Of a stretch of 64,000 bases of DNA, positions 42,192 to 50,248 are shown piece by piece. Under the pieces are notes generated by a model, which made no database searches, had not been told where the DNA came from, and was given only the letters and a program-made list of their open reading frames with translations. The stretch's first letter is position 1. Each line of letters starts with the position of its first letter. This DNA is from an uncultured Ruminococcus sp. Lineage in GTDB: Bacteria; Bacillota; Clostridia; Oscillospirales; Acutalibacteraceae. Where the stretch lies: assembly GCA_902802105.1 (NCBI GenBank), contig CADCKR010000010.1, positions 22,085 to 86,084 of the forward strand. The letters run 5' to 3'. A program made the position numbers and the translations under genes.

Positions 42192-42931
42192 AATACCTTC
42201 TTGATATATGGCGGCAGAGGGACAAGGACACTGACGGTTCGTTCAGGACATATCTGTACGAAACAGACTCCGATACCGTCACTGTTGCGTCTGCGCTTTC
42301 AGAGCTCAACAAAAGAAAAGAGCTTGCTGATATTGAAGGCGTTGTCAGCGGAAGGATAGTATGGGAATGCAGCTGTATGCAAAAGAAATGCGGCGCCTGC
42401 GCTATGCTGATAAACGGAAAGCCTCGTCTTGCCTGTGATGCAAGGCTTTCCGATAATAAAAGCGGCAGGCTCAGGATAGAGCCGCTGAGGAAATTCCCCT
42501 TGGTTGCCGATCTGACGGTAAACAGGCAGATAATTTTTGACGATCTCAGACAGATGCAGGTCTGGTCGGAATCGGACATATTTGCCGATGACAGGAATAA
42601 TACGGTAATGTACGAAGCCTCGCGCTGTCTGCAATGCGGCTGCTGTCTTGAGGTCTGTCCCAATTTTGCCGTGGGCGAAAAATTTTTCGGAATGTCGGCT
42701 ATGGTGCCTGCTTCAAGGCTGTTAGCGGGAATGACGGGCAGCTCCTTTGACAGACTGAGAAAGCAATACGGAAAGGTCATTACTGACGGCTGCGGAAAAT
42801 CCCTTGCCTGTCGGAATATATGTCCTGCCGGGATAGATATAGAAGGCCTGATGGCAAGATCGAATGCGGCGGTTCTCTGGAAATGGTTTTCAAAGCGCCG
42901 CAGCAGGCATGATAACGGTAATAATACTTAG
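42188..42931 (+). CDS. frdB: Fumarate reductase/succinate dehydrogenase iron-sulfur subunit
   Basis: A 247-residue iron-sulfur protein. The N-terminal ferredoxin-like domain has a [2Fe-2S] set (C61, C63 or neighbour, C68, C71, C83), and the C-terminal domain has CLQCGCCLEVCP (147-157) and a second set with Cys202, Cys208 and Cys212-Pro. It passes electrons between the flavoprotein and the cytochrome-b-like anchor. Last gene of the unit, followed by a terminator. Confidence 0.92.
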   Translation: MKYLLDIWRQRDKDTDGSFRTYLYETDSDTVTVASALSELNKRKELADIEGVVSGRIVWECSCMQKKCGACAMLINGKPRLACDARLSDNKSGRLRIEPLRKFPLVADLTVNRQIIFDDLRQMQVWSESDIFADDRNNTVMYEASRCLQCGCCLEVCPNFAVGEKFFGMSAMVPASRLLAGMTGSSFDRLRKQYGKVITDGCGKSLACRNICPAGIDIEGLMARSNAAVLWKWFSKRRSRHDNGNNT

Positions 42932-42963
42932 TTAGTATAAGGATAATAGCTGAATATATAAAG

Positions 42964-43002
42964 CTTCCGCGCCGACAGACGTTTTCGGTGCGGGAGTTTT
43001 TG
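42964..43002 (+). terminator. Terminator of the iron/fumarate operon
   Basis: A 12-bp stem (CTTCCGCGCCGA with TCGGTGCGGGAG, G-T pairs included) followed by TTTTTG. It lies between two convergent genes. Confidence 0.85.
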
Positions 43003-43015
43003 CCGTATGCGCTCA

Positions 43016-43402
43016 TCAGTTTTCTCTGTAGGTCTCAAGATGCCTGCAAAGCGCGTTAAAGGTTTCCGGGCTGATATCGTGTTCTATTTTGCAGGCGTCC
43101 TCTTCGGCAATATCTTCCGGAACGCCGAGACGTACAAAAAGGTCGGTGAGTATCTTATGGCGGGCATAGATCTTTTCGGCTATTTCTAATCCTCTTTCGG
43201 TTATAGTAATATAATTATCGTTGTCCATTGTTATGTAACCCTTTTCTTTCAGGCGTTTGGTAGTATATGTTACGCTTGGCTTTGTTATGCCCAGGTGACG
43301 AGCTACATCAATGGATCGGATATATCCCTTGTTTTTCTTTATCATAAGCATAGCTTCAAGATAATCCTCGGTCGTTTTTTCTGAATTTATATCAGGTCGC
43401 AT
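43016..43402 (-). CDS. DtxR-family metal-dependent repressor
   Basis: A 128-residue regulator: winged helix in the first 60 residues (recognition region around GITKPSVTYTTKRL), then a dimerisation/metal domain. Metal ligand candidates are Asp13, Glu16, His82, Cys104, Glu107 and His108. The C-x-x-E-H arrangement is closer to iron-sensing DtxR/IdeR than to MntR. No SH3-like third domain. Encoded convergently right after the iron operon, it is the obvious candidate to bind the palindromes at 27824 and 28428. Confidence 0.9.
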   Translation of the reverse strand: MRPDINSEKTTEDYLEAMLMIKKNKGYIRSIDVARHLGITKPSVTYTTKRLKEKGYITMDNDNYITITERGLEIAEKIYARHKILTDLFVRLGVPEDIAEEDACKIEHDISPETFNALCRHLETYREN

Positions 43403-43444
43403 AAACGATAACCTCCTTATTTTTATGTTACTGTCATCAGCTCT

Positions 43445-43474
43445 ATTATACCATTTTGCTCGCCCCTTTACAAC
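43445..43474 (-). promoter_or_regulatory. Promoter of the DtxR-family gene
   Basis: Read on the minus strand: TTGTAA, 17-bp spacer, TATAAT, about 45 nt before the start codon. No obvious palindrome of the operon type overlaps it. Confidence 0.6.
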
Positions 43475-43479
43475 AATAT

Positions 43480-43700
43480 TTTTGCCTGTCGCCGGCGGCG
43501 CAGAGCCTGCGACGGCAAGCTGCCGTTCCCAACCCCGCTCCGCTCGTTTACACTCGCTTTGTTCTGCTCATTCTTTAGTTATCCCCGTAGAAGTTGGTGC
43601 ATTAGCGGTGCTTTGCAAAGACTTATTTTACAGACGCTAATTTACTTGCCGCGGCGGTACGGACTACAGTATGTGTTGAACAAGAAGCGAATCGGCACCG
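43480..43700. repeat. Dispersed intergenic repeat region, copy C
   Basis: Without genes. It contains GGCGCAGAGCCTGCG, a GGCAAGCTGCCG hairpin, and the core 43584-43640 (CCCGTAGAAGTTGGTGCAT to ACAGACGCTAA) followed by TTTACTTGCCGCGGCGGTAC, which also follows core B' at 22490. Confidence 0.75.
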
Positions 43701-43727
43701 GCGGCTCGCCGGCGCAGGAAAAGGCGG

Positions 43728-43756
43728 TTGACATTACAGGGAGGTAATGATAATAT
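43728..43756 (+). promoter_or_regulatory. Promoter of the XRE regulator gene
   Basis: TTGACA (43728-43733), 17-bp spacer, TAATAT (43751-43756), about 64 nt before the start codon. Confidence 0.65.
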
Positions 43757-43819
43757 AAGATCATAAAGTAAACGGATGGTTGAATTTACGGCAGGAACAT
43801 TAAAAGGAGGATGAGCAAA

Positions 43820-44653
43820 ATGAGCATAATCGGAGGGCAGATAAAGAAATACCGCGTCAGTAAGGATATCACCCAGGAGCAGCTTGGTCAGATGATCGGG
43901 GTAACTACTCAGGCTGTTTCAAAATGGGAGAGGGGAGGCGTTCCCGATGCGGAGAGCATACCGCTTATTGCCGATGCGCTTGGCGTGAGTACGGATATGC
44001 TTTTCGGAAGAGAAAATACGGCTACGATCGTTGACATGATAATGGATGAGATACAATCGGTGGAGAGGACCGAAGCTATGAAAAAGGTGTTTCATTATCT
44101 TTGGGCTGCATCAATGGCTATCCTTAATGAAAAGTATATCAAGGACAGCATAGGCATTGAGCTTATAGACAATCTGAGGCATTCGCAGGGTATGGGCTAT
44201 TATTCGCGGTTCTGCCTGAACGAGGGCATTATGGACGCCAGACTAAACTCTGATTTTAAATATTTTTTCTTTATGCCGGAGCCGGAAAAGGGCTTTTGCG
44301 ATTCTCTCGGAGATCCTGCCGCTCTGGCTGAAACAATGAGCGTTTTTTCAAACAAGGATTCCATTAAGATACTTTTCTTTATGTATACCCGCCTGAATAC
44401 TCCGCTTTCGCTTTCGCTGATCGCTTCGCGGACTGAAATACCGGCTGAAAGAGCCGAAAAGCTGATGAAAAAAATGTGCGATATAAATATCATGAAATGC
44501 AGTCAGATCGAAACGGAAAACGGCTTTATCATGTCATATACATTCTATAACGAAACAGTTGTCCTGCCTTTTCTTTTTTTGGCAAAGGAGATGCGCGAGG
44601 ACAAGATCATAAACTGGGGAGTATGGTTCGACAGAAATAAACCGCTGTTTTAA
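43820..44653 (+). CDS. XRE-family transcriptional regulator
   Basis: A 277-residue protein with an N-terminal helix-turn-helix of Cro/CI type (about residues 4-62: YRVSKDITQEQLGQMIGVTT, AVSKWERGGVPDAESIPLIA). The C-terminal 210 residues contain a second winged-helix-like segment (about 185-255) and no known ligand domain. ATG 43820 is preferred because AAAGGAGG abuts the earlier ATG. Target genes are unknown; the esterase gene downstream is a candidate. Confidence 0.85.
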   Translation: MSIIGGQIKKYRVSKDITQEQLGQMIGVTTQAVSKWERGGVPDAESIPLIADALGVSTDMLFGRENTATIVDMIMDEIQSVERTEAMKKVFHYLWAASMAILNEKYIKDSIGIELIDNLRHSQGMGYYSRFCLNEGIMDARLNSDFKYFFFMPEPEKGFCDSLGDPAALAETMSVFSNKDSIKILFFMYTRLNTPLSLSLIASRTEIPAERAEKLMKKMCDINIMKCSQIETENGFIMSYTFYNETVVLPFLFLAKEMREDKIINWGVWFDRNKPLF

Positions 44654-44768
44654 ATGTTGTCCGTCCGGTTGTTTTATTTATTTAATGGTTGTTTGATAAT
44701 TCCGGACTTTGCAGTTATACTTGAAAAAGAAAGAGACATTTCCAAAAACAACGAGGAGGAGAATGACC

Positions 44769-46580
44769 ATGAAAGCCAGAAGAAGATTTATTACAAGTAT
44801 TCTTGCAGCTGTATTGTGCTTATCCTTTACAGCAGGATGCGGCAGCAGCGGAACATCTCAGAACAAGGAAGAAAGTAAAACCTCGGTCAATGCAGAGGAA
44901 AGCAGCAAGAACAGCACCGAAGAAAAAAGCAATGAAGATAACAGCACCGAAGAAAAAAGCAATGAAGAAAGCAGCGGCGAAGAAAAAGAAGCCGACGGAA
45001 TGCACACTTTGTTTATAAGAGATGCAGGCAAAAACAGTAAAATGACAGCAACATTCCTTAACACTGCAAGCGGAAAAACAGAAGTTGTTGAAATGACAAA
45101 GACGGAGGAAGGCGATGATCACGTCACCTTCACCTGCAAGGGCGACCCGAAGCTTTACAATATGGTAAATATCACATACGGCGACAATATCGTGAGCAGC
45201 AATCTTGCATTTAACCGCTTTACAGCAGGCTGGTATCTTAACGAGAAGAAGCTCCTTCCCTATGCGGACGGAATGGACCTTAAATACGATCCGGCATTTG
45301 ATACGCATAAATTCAGCTTTGACGGTATTGATAAATCCGTATATGTATGGACGCCGGAGGGCTACGATAAAGATTCGGAAGAGAAATATCCCACGATCTA
45401 TATGTTCGACGGTCAGACCGTGCTTGCTACAGGCAGAGAAAGAGGAATGGACAGCGATACCGACAGCTGGAATGTTTCCGAAAGCGTTGCGGCAATGATG
45501 TCGGTGACTGACAATAAGGCGATAATCGTAGGTATTTCCAATATTGAAGGCAACAGGGACGATGAGCTTGTGCCTGACCTCGGAGAGCTCGGACTCGACC
45601 CGAAGGCAGCTGAAGATCTTGATACCCAGAAGCACGGCAACGCATTTGCCGATTATATCTGTGATACTATAATGCCCTTTATTCAGGAAAACTACAATGT
45701 CTATACCGACGCAGAGCATACATCGCTGGCAGGCAGCTCCCTCGGCGGACTGGAATCGTTTTACGCTGTTCTTGCTCATCCCGATAAATTCGGTACAGCC
45801 GGTGTAATGTCTGCTTCGTTCCAGGTCTATAATGAAAATACCTGGGCTGATTTCCTTAAAGACAAGGTAAATATGGAAAATACGCCGTTCCTCTATTTTT
45901 ATGCAGGCGCTTTCTCAGGAGATAACGGAGACGTCAATGAGCCTGTGTACAATATGCTGATAGAAATGGGCTATCCTAAGGACAAGCTGGTATTTGACAA
46001 ATATGAGCCCGGCCGTCATGAGCCGATGTACTGGAGAAACATCTTCCCCGAATTCTTACAGGCAATGTTTGAGCATAAGGTTGAAGCGCTTGAATGCGGT
46101 GTTTCGGTAAAATATCAGGACAGGACCAGCTTTTCAGACGTTCCCCCTGAGATAAGCATAGCGCCCGATGATCCCGGACTCAGTGTAAAGGAAAATTTCA
46201 TCTATTTCGACAACAGCGAGACAAAATGGGACAAGGTATTCGCTTATTGGTGGGACGCTATACCGACAAATAAGATAAGCGGCGGCTTATACGGAGCCGA
46301 ATGGCCCGGCATCGAGATGGAAAGAATAGAAGGAACTGATATTTACCGTGCGGTAATGCCTATGGGACCGACCCAGATAGTATTCAGCTCAGGCGTAAAG
46401 GATGAGGATATCGCAAATGGTACTGTCGGTTATCAGACAGAGAATATGGACTATGACGACCAGAAAAATGCAGGTCAGATATTCCGTATAGATACATCAA
46501 AGGAAGCCAAAGCAGGCAAGAGCATTGAAAAAACAAAGTTCAAATATCCTGCCGGCTCATGGGAAGATTTTGAGCTTTAA
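44769..46580 (+). CDS. Secreted esterase lipoprotein with C-terminal starch-binding-like module
   Basis: A 603-residue lipoprotein (lipobox LTAGC-type, Cys24). A Ser/Glu/Lys/Asn linker carries near-identical NSTEEKSNE units. An immunoglobulin-like domain leads to a D-type esterase domain with VYVWTPEGYD, nucleophile Ser324 in AGSSLGG and His417 in GRHEP. Residues about 475-560 (FIYFDNSETKWDKVFAYWWD, WPGIEMERI) resemble CBM25/26 starch-binding modules. It could deacylate polysaccharide at the cell surface or on starch; ferri-siderophore esterase is an alternative. Confidence 0.82.
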   Translation: MKARRRFITSILAAVLCLSFTAGCGSSGTSQNKEESKTSVNAEESSKNSTEEKSNEDNSTEEKSNEESSGEEKEADGMHTLFIRDAGKNSKMTATFLNTASGKTEVVEMTKTEEGDDHVTFTCKGDPKLYNMVNITYGDNIVSSNLAFNRFTAGWYLNEKKLLPYADGMDLKYDPAFDTHKFSFDGIDKSVYVWTPEGYDKDSEEKYPTIYMFDGQTVLATGRERGMDSDTDSWNVSESVAAMMSVTDNKAIIVGISNIEGNRDDELVPDLGELGLDPKAAEDLDTQKHGNAFADYICDTIMPFIQENYNVYTDAEHTSLAGSSLGGLESFYAVLAHPDKFGTAGVMSASFQVYNENTWADFLKDKVNMENTPFLYFYAGAFSGDNGDVNEPVYNMLIEMGYPKDKLVFDKYEPGRHEPMYWRNIFPEFLQAMFEHKVEALECGVSVKYQDRTSFSDVPPEISIAPDDPGLSVKENFIYFDNSETKWDKVFAYWWDAIPTNKISGGLYGAEWPGIEMERIEGTDIYRAVMPMGPTQIVFSSGVKDEDIANGTVGYQTENMDYDDQKNAGQIFRIDTSKEAKAGKSIEKTKFKYPAGSWEDFEL

Positions 46581-46640
46581 TAAAATTATTCAGCCGTTAT
46601 AATTCGCTCACCCCCTAAGCGACAAATGAAGCGGCAGTCA

Positions 46641-46675
46641 AAAAGACCGGTGAACAAAAGGTTCATCGGTCTTTT
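46641..46675 (+). terminator. Terminator after the esterase gene
   Basis: A 15-bp stem (AAAAGACCGGTGAAC with GTTCATCGGTCTTTT, one G-T pair), ending in TTTT, 60 nt after the stop. Confidence 0.85.
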
Positions 46676-46762
46676 CCTATGTATTTTTGCGCTTGTTCTG
46701 ATAATAATAATCAAAGACCGTTCAAAAATTATTTTCAAACAAAAATGCATGGGAGAGATAGC

Positions 46763-47650
46763 ATGATATTGAGAACAGACCTTGCAGTTGAGTCTGAGGG
46801 CTGCCGCTGCGGCAGCATGAAAGGCGTTGAGCGTGAGGAATATGTGTCGGGCGGCATAAGAGTAACGAGGATAACAATAAAAGATGACAGCGCATCTTCT
46901 GCGATAGGCAAGCCTAAGGGACGGTATATCACTGCCGACGGTCTTGATATGACCGATACGCCCGGAGATGAGCGTGAGCATATCGGGCTTGCGGCAAGGG
47001 AGCTGCAAAGCCTTCTTCCGGACAAGGAGGGCACTGTGCTCGTGGTCGGCCTTGGCAACAGGGATATCACCCCCGATGCGCTTGGTCCCAAAAGTATAGA
47101 TCACATTCTTGCTACAAGACACATAAAGGGTGAGCTGAAAAAAAGCAGCGGTCTGTCTGCGCTTAAAAGCGTGGCGGCTGTGTCGCCCGGAGTTCTTGGG
47201 CAGACAGGCATAGAGGCTGCCGAATTTATCACGGGCATTGTAAACAGGATAAAGCCCTGCGCCGTCATTGCGGTGGACGCTCTTGCTTCAAGAAGTCTTG
47301 CAAGGCTTGGCAGGACGATACAGCTCAGTGATACCGGCATCTCTCCGGGCAGCGGAGTGGGCAGCAGACGGCTTACTCTGAATGAAAAAACTCTCGGTGT
47401 GCCGGTAATTGCATTCGGGGTGCCTACCGTGGTAGACGCTGCAACGCTTGCCTATGATATTTTAGGGATAGATGACACCGATCTTGCGTCCGAACAGATA
47501 GAGGCTGTCATTCAGGGCAGGAGAATGTTTGTTACCCCTAAGGAGACCGACCTTCTTACAGACAGGGCGGCAAGGCTTGCGGGCATGGCTATAAACTGTG
47601 CGCTCCAGCCGGATATTGATCTTGACACCCTGATATCACTTGTATCATAA
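46763..47650 (+). CDS. gpr: Spore germination protease GPR
   Basis: A 295-residue GPR, the aspartic-like protease that degrades small acid-soluble spore proteins at germination. The start RTDLAVES, the SVAAVSPGVLGQTGIEAAE block and VIAVDALASRS are typical. The family is made as a zymogen cleaved near the N-terminus. Its presence, with spoIIP, indicates a spore former. ATG 46763 follows GGGAGAG. Confidence 0.95.
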   Translation: MILRTDLAVESEGCRCGSMKGVEREEYVSGGIRVTRITIKDDSASSAIGKPKGRYITADGLDMTDTPGDEREHIGLAARELQSLLPDKEGTVLVVGLGNRDITPDALGPKSIDHILATRHIKGELKKSSGLSALKSVAAVSPGVLGQTGIEAAEFITGIVNRIKPCAVIAVDALASRSLARLGRTIQLSDTGISPGSGVGSRRLTLNEKTLGVPVIAFGVPTVVDAATLAYDILGIDDTDLASEQIEAVIQGRRMFVTPKETDLLTDRAARLAGMAINCALQPDIDLDTLISLVS

Positions 47651-47713
47651 CAGCGGCATCCTGCGCATAAAATAATATTGTAGCTTTGGATATCTGTACG
47701 GCAGGAGGGTATT

Positions 47714-48886
47714 ATGAGCAGGAAAAGCAAACTGTACGGGATACTGCTGTCGGCGGCTGCGGCTGCGCTGACAGGAGCAGGTTCGCTGTGTGTGGGAATA
47801 AAGATAGCTCAGGCAGGAATGGAGCCGCCGATAAATATTGTGGCTGCCGAGACGGCTATGCCTACAGGTCACGCCGAATACAAGGAGGTCTCTGTGTTTG
47901 TGCCTAAGGATCTTCCGGCTGTGCAGGATAAGCAGCCGCAGGATAGCGGCAGCAGGGAGACGTCTGCGCAGGGGCAGGCAAAAGCAGAGCCTGCCGGCAG
48001 CAGCAGTGAGGGTTTTTCGGCAAATGACCCTTCAAAGGAGGATATAGCCGCATACGAAAAAGAGCATGAGGGCGAAGAAAGATACCCTGTGCATGAGTTT
48101 AATGTGACAGAGGGTAATATAAGTTATGGCGCGGTGCAGGTGAAGAACACCTCATCGACAGAAATAGATATCAGGGAAGAGCTTGATTCAGCGCTTGGCT
48201 TTTCGCTTGAAAAGACAGACAAGCCGCAGGTGCTGATATATCATACGCATACATCGGAGAGCTATCTGCCGTATGATACGGGTTATTTCTTCGAGAGCTT
48301 TTTTCCGAGATCGACAGAGCGTTCCGAAAATGTCTGCGCGGTAGGAGAGGAGATATCAAAGCAGCTCAACAGCGCGGGCATCGTCACCATACACGACACG
48401 ACTCTTCACGATTATCCGAGCTACAGCGGCGCCTATTACCGCAGCTGTGATACTGTTGAGGAGTACCTTGAAAAATACCCTTCGATAAAGGTCGTGCTTG
48501 ATATACACCGTGACGGCATCGGGACCGATACCGAAAAATACAAGCCTGTTTTTACGGCTGACGGCAGGCAGGGCGCTCAGGCGATGATACTTGCAGGATA
48601 TAACTATGACGGCAGCGAAGAATTCAGCGACTGGGAGTATAATCTTCGCTTTGCGCTTCGCCTGCAAAAAACTGCGGGTGAGCTTTATCCGGGAATGCTC
48701 AGGCCGCTCAACTTTTCGGACTTTATGTATAATATGAATGTGAACACCGGCTCGCTGCTTATAGAGGTGGGCGGCGAAGCAAACACGATAAATGAAGCAA
48801 GATATACCGGATATCTTCTGGGAAAGGTCATTGCAGAGACACTGAAAAAAGAGATGAACAGCGGCGTTTCGGACAAAAAAGGGTAA
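47714..48886 (+). CDS. spoIIP: Stage II sporulation protein P
   Basis: A 390-residue membrane-anchored peptidoglycan hydrolase needed for engulfment. One N-terminal helix, a low-complexity linker to about residue 120, then the amidase/endopeptidase domain with IYHTHTSESY, VVLDIHRDG and LIEVGGEANT, which provide the zinc His, His and catalytic Glu. gpr-spoIIP order is standard in Clostridia. Confidence 0.95.
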   Translation: MSRKSKLYGILLSAAAAALTGAGSLCVGIKIAQAGMEPPINIVAAETAMPTGHAEYKEVSVFVPKDLPAVQDKQPQDSGSRETSAQGQAKAEPAGSSSEGFSANDPSKEDIAAYEKEHEGEERYPVHEFNVTEGNISYGAVQVKNTSSTEIDIREELDSALGFSLEKTDKPQVLIYHTHTSESYLPYDTGYFFESFFPRSTERSENVCAVGEEISKQLNSAGIVTIHDTTLHDYPSYSGAYYRSCDTVEEYLEKYPSIKVVLDIHRDGIGTDTEKYKPVFTADGRQGAQAMILAGYNYDGSEEFSDWEYNLRFALRLQKTAGELYPGMLRPLNFSDFMYNMNVNTGSLLIEVGGEANTINEARYTGYLLGKVIAETLKKEMNSGVSDKKG

Positions 48887-48946
48887 AAAATGCCGTGGCA
48901 TTGAGAAAAATCATAAAAAATACTTTAATATTTTTCCGGACTGTGA

Positions 48947-48952
48947 TATAAT
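48947..48952 (+). promoter_or_regulatory. Probable -10 box
   Basis: TATAAT about 220 nt before the gene at 49171; no good -35 box. The stretch between has no gene but contains GGCGGTACGGAG and a CAGCTTGCCGG-like end related to the dispersed repeats. Confidence 0.4.
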
Positions 48953-49170
48953 CAAAGAAATGTGTTCCGCAGAAGTGCCCGGCGGTACGGAGATCGGTTT
49001 TAAGGCAATATACAAAGCTGCCCCGGAGTATGGCCTGCCTGTAATGCTCAGATCACGAATGCATTGAGCTATGGCGTGTTCCGGAAGTTTTTAGCCCGCG
49101 CAGCTTGCCGGCACAGAATTGATCCCCATGACGTAACGGAGCATTATCTTTACATTTTGGCGGTGAGGAT

Positions 49171-50205
49171 ATGAAAAGAAAAAGATGTATCTTTTTGTCG
49201 GCGGTGCTTACACTGTCGTTTTTGTCGTGCATGGTGCTGACGGCTTCGGCGGAGAACGAAAGCTCTTCCGGCGGAAGCTCCGATATTGCCGCAGAGACCG
49301 GAAAACAGAGTGCCGCGGAGAGTGAATTGGTTATTAAAATATCATACAGCCAGTCAGATGAAGGCTCATACGATATTCCGTCCGGAAGCAGTGCGGAAAG
49401 CTTTGAAGAGACCTCTGCCGATATGCCGCCCGAAAGCTCGGAGATATCTTTTCAGGAGAGTTCTGATGAAAGCCTTCCCGAAAGCTTTCCCGAAAGCTCA
49501 TCGGAGAGCCTGCCGGAAAGCAGCGATGAAAGTCCGGCGCAGAGTGAGCCGGATATATCGCAGCAGAGCAGCGAACCTGAACAGAGCAGCGAACAGCCGC
49601 CCGAACAGTCACAGACAGAAAGCAGCATTGAAGAAAGCGGAAATACAGAGCAGAGCAGCGAACCTGAGCAGAGCAGCGAACCTGAGCAGAGCAGCGAGCC
49701 TGAACAGAGCAGCGAGCCTGAACAGAGCAGCGAGCCTGAGCAGAGCAGCGAGCCGCAGCAGAGCAGCGAACCTGATGAGCCGGGTCAGGAGCCGAGCGAA
49801 GCCGAGACGTCAAGTGAGGAGAGCGAATATGTACAGCTTACCGCGCCAAGGAGAGACCCGTTCAACTGGATAGCGGGTATCGCCGTAGTTCTTCCGGTGC
49901 AGAAGGAAAGCTCCGATGAACCGGAAAGCTCATTCACGCCGGGATATGACGAGTATCTGTCGTTTGCCGATGTAAGCCTTGATATAAGCTTCGATTCGGA
50001 TATGAGCGGCGTTATCGCAGAGCCTGTGACCGAGAGCGTGCCGGCTATCTATGAAGGCAGCGCACAAAGTAATATCAGAGTGCTGCTCATAGGTATTGTC
50101 ATATTTGCGGCAATAGGCATGGGAGTTACGCTTGCGCTTATTATTATTTTGAGGAAAAGCGGTTATTTCCCTGCAAGGAGCAAGCCGAGACACAGAGCTT
50201 TGTAG
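49171..50205 (+). CDS. Ser/Glu/Pro-rich repeat protein, membrane anchored
   Basis: A 344-residue protein: signal peptide (cleavage near ASA, residue 27), about 200 residues of Ser/Glu/Pro low complexity, a short hydrophobic-acidic region, a C-terminal helix (about residues 308-330) and a basic tail. Seven 6-residue units (six EQSSEP, one QQSSEP) lie at residues 160-201. It is probably an extended cell-wall spacer or stalk. No family can be named. It sits between spoIIP and tex without clear linkage. Confidence 0.75.
   Translation: MKRKRCIFLSAVLTLSFLSCMVLTASAENESSSGGSSDIAAETGKQSAAESELVIKISYSQSDEGSYDIPSGSSAESFEETSADMPPESSEISFQESSDESLPESFPESSSESLPESSDESPAQSEPDISQQSSEPEQSSEQPPEQSQTESSIEESGNTEQSSEPEQSSEPEQSSEPEQSSEPEQSSEPEQSSEPQQSSEPDEPGQEPSEAETSSEESEYVQLTAPRRDPFNWIAGIAVVLPVQKESSDEPESSFTPGYDEYLSFADVSLDISFDSDMSGVIAEPVTESVPAIYEGSAQSNIRVLLIGIVIFAAIGMGVTLALIIILRKSGYFPARSKPRHRAL
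49648..49773 (+). repeat. 18-bp tandem repeat inside the Ser/Glu-rich gene
   Basis: Seven in-frame 18-nt units such as GAGCAGAGCAGCGAACCT with only synonymous third-base changes and one E-to-Q change. The near identity points to recent slippage. Confidence 0.9.
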
Positions 50206-50248
50206 GGTGACGAAAGAACGTAAAGATACATAGTGGAGGAAAAGGAAA

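Noticed and set aside
44820-45779. Minus-strand open frame of 319 codons opposite the esterase gene
   Set aside because: Antisense shadow; the plus-strand frame has lipobox, catalytic motifs and a ribosome site.
48953-49170. Possible riboswitch or small RNA before the Ser/Glu-rich gene
   Set aside because: I could not match it to any known riboswitch or RNA family by eye, and part of it resembles the dispersed repeats.
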